Positions 62,452 to 64,000 of a DNA stretch of 64,000 bases are shown in pieces. The notes beneath the pieces are model-generated. The model worked only from the letters and a program-made list of their open reading frames with translations, had not been told where the DNA came from and ran no database searches. Position 1 is the stretch's first letter. Every line of letters starts with the position of its first letter. The position numbers were made by a program, and so were the translations under genes. Source of the stretch: Sycobia sp. Sy_11 (taxonomy: Eukaryota > Arthropoda > Insecta > Hymenoptera > Epichrysomallidae); assembly GCA_018907035.1 (NCBI GenBank), contig JACCIC010000001.1, forward strand, positions 3,301,001 through 3,365,000, written 5' to 3'.

Positions 62452-62476
62452 CTTGCAAGCGCATACTTGCAAGCGC
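62452..62476. repeat. Tandem CTTGCAAGCGC pair
   Basis: Two perfect copies of an 11-mer at 62452-62462 and 62466-62476 (14-bp period). Each carries the palindrome CTTGCAAG, and a C/EBP-like TGCGCAAGC precedes them. It may be a double protein-binding site. Confidence 0.8.
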
Positions 62477-62765
62477 GATATCGTCCGATCGAGATCCCGG
62501 ATCTCTCGTCATTAGACCTACACACCGTTAAAAAACTAGTACATTATATTTAACGTGCATGTGCTGGAAGCTACTTTCAGAAACGTAAGGGAATTGAAAT
62601 TTATTAAAAACTGAATTTCATGCACTTTGTATAAACTTTAATGCAATTGTATTCAGAATTTTCGCATGCAAATGTTTGCAATGAATCTCGCTTCCTGCAT
62701 ATTATTCAAAGTAGCTTCCGGTAGAATTTTTAAGGTACTATTTTTTTCATAAATGTACAAAAAAG

Positions 62766-62769
<4 letters not shown>

Positions 62770-62815
<46 letters not shown>
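62770..62815. repeat. (TA)n microsatellite
   Basis: A 46-bp TA array. Confidence 0.97.
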
Positions 62816-62817
<2 letters not shown>

Positions 62818-63587
62818 TGAGTATTATTACTTTTACCTCACTCTAACCTACGAATCGTACCTCCGCCGCTTGATTCCATTCCGGTTTTCACGAGGAAACA
62901 TATATTCCTTACCTAGTACGAAAAGGCTTATTTACGAACCTCGTTACAATCCTCAACTTTGCCTCGGATAGTAAACCTATCGTTTTGTAAATAAAACCTT
63001 TCTTGTACCCAGTAAGAAATTTAATTGAAATATAATGAATTATATCTTTTCGATTATACAAACTCTTTTAAATGCTTATATGTTACTTATAACCTAACTT
63101 GCGGATATTTACACATGTGTGTGTGTGGGTGTACGTGTGCGTGTGTGTATAACTCATCGCACATAGTTGCATATAGTAATGTAAAGGGGTAAGGATTTTA
63201 TCGGCCTCATACGAACTGACATAATTTTTAGCTACTCGTGCGAAACTACGCGGAAAAACAGTTATCCCTCTGTCGGTGGATAACGGAACCTTTCGTAGAT
63301 TTTGTGAAATGTGTATTCAATTTAATATACTATACATGAAATTTTATTAATTTGTATATAATTTTTTTATAGATAAAATATAGTGAATTTTACGGAACTT
63401 TTATAAAATGGAATGTATATTTTGCATTATGATTTTAGATCTGCATAAAAAATTGAATTCAATTGGCAATTGTCAATGAAATATGCATTAAATTTATTAC
63501 TATGTATGTATTACTACAGTTTTAATTACGATATATATATATATAATTTTTAAACAATATATTATTCAAAATAGTATTATGCATTCA

Positions 63588-63591
<4 letters not shown>

Positions 63592-63630
<39 letters not shown>
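63592..63630. repeat. (GA)n microsatellite
   Basis: A 39-bp GA array. Confidence 0.96.
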
Positions 63631-63638
<8 letters not shown>

Positions 63639-63934
63639 GCCATAACACGCGAGGTAATATGAATTTACAGTAGTTCCTTTCATCAACTATGCCTCTCGTA
63701 TACAAACACACGTATATAGATAGCCGCGTGGGTTTTAATCAGACATTCATAAAGTTCATGAATTATGGATTCTTTTGCGAGTGGAGATCGCCGCGTACCG
63801 AATGTTCGTCGAGAAAAAGCAAAAATAAAACAAAAACAGTCATGGCTGCATTGGTGACCTTTTCAGCAGCGGCTGCAAACGGATATACCTTGAATCGACT
63901 ATTCGTTAAATTTAAATTTAACGTCGTGCTTTAG

Positions 63935-63942
<8 letters not shown>

Positions 63943-63995
<53 letters not shown>
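63943..63995. repeat. (TA)n microsatellite
   Basis: A 53-bp TA array at the end of the window. Confidence 0.97.
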
Positions 63996-63998
<3 letters not shown>

Positions 63999-64000
63999 CA

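Larger units (their letters stand above)
60991..62560. other. CpG-dense island 15, few microsatellites
   Basis: CpG-containing unique sequence with little simple repeat (61130-61380, 61960-62540). It holds a YY1-type word at 62206-62215 and a tandem CTTGCAAGCGC pair at 62452-62476. Open frames of 60-79 codons on both strands overlap each other and show no domain. Confidence 0.45.
62561..64000. other. AT-rich stretch, no gene established
   Basis: Contains TA arrays, a TG-rich strip near 63117-63150 and a GA array. CpG content is moderate at 62840-63000. An 81-codon plus-strand frame at 63689-63934 has no recognisable domain. The window ends inside or just after a TA array. Confidence 0.55.

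Overview
This window reads as nuclear DNA of an insect, most likely a hymenopteran (chalcid-type wasp or ant). The reasons are indirect: an AT-rich background broken by CpG-dense patches, very many long dinucleotide microsatellites of the (TA)n, (GA)n and (CA)n types, one decayed mariner transposon and one decayed R1-clade LINE. It is not bacterial or viral. The longest open frames are either translations of microsatellites (Tyr-Ile, Ser-Leu, Arg-Glu or Cys-Val runs) or chance frames in CpG-rich DNA. I find no intact protein-coding gene, no rRNA, no convincing tRNA and no CRISPR array. The window is best read as an intergenic stretch or the inside of a very large intron.

The layout is strikingly modular. 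About fifteen CpG-dense, microsatellite-rich islands of roughly 0.9-3.4 kb (near 1.6-2.7, 5.0-6.2, 11.4-12.4, 19.2-20.4, 23.4-24.75, 27.6-29.3, 31.3-32.8, 34.6-37.0, 38.9-39.85, 45.6-47.1, 48.8-50.7, 51.4-52.3, 54.2-57.6, 58.6-60.1 and 61.0-62.6 kb) alternate with AT-rich stretches of about 0.7-6 kb that are almost free of microsatellites. Nearly all long GA/CT, TA and CA tracts lie in or at the edges of the islands. The islands also hold the best regulatory-looking motifs, for example a YY1/Pho-type site next to a GAGA tract at 19.37 kb. This resembles an enhancer-rich or Polycomb-type landscape around a developmental gene, but that reading is inference.

Recognisable relics of once-coding DNA are few. 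An R1-clade non-LTR retrotransposon fragment lies on the plus strand at 6.83-7.34 kb, perhaps reaching 7.66 kb. A mariner transposase relic lies on the minus strand at 15.95-16.73 kb. It has stops, frameshifts, an internal deletion at the first catalytic Asp and an Ala in place of the third. Weaker possible relics lie near 21.6, 18.6 and 41.6 kb.

Other items worth attention are an 87-nt stable hairpin with an 11/12 match to the tRNA A-box at 58.09-58.17 kb, a 17-bp hairpin at 9.38-9.42 kb, a nested palindrome cluster at 54.18-54.25 kb, repeated (CA)n-(CG)n composite tracts likely to favour Z-DNA, an exceptional (TG)56 array at 49.77-49.89 kb, and convergent CT...GA tract pairs able to form long hairpins. 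No finding amounts to a demonstrated new biological system.
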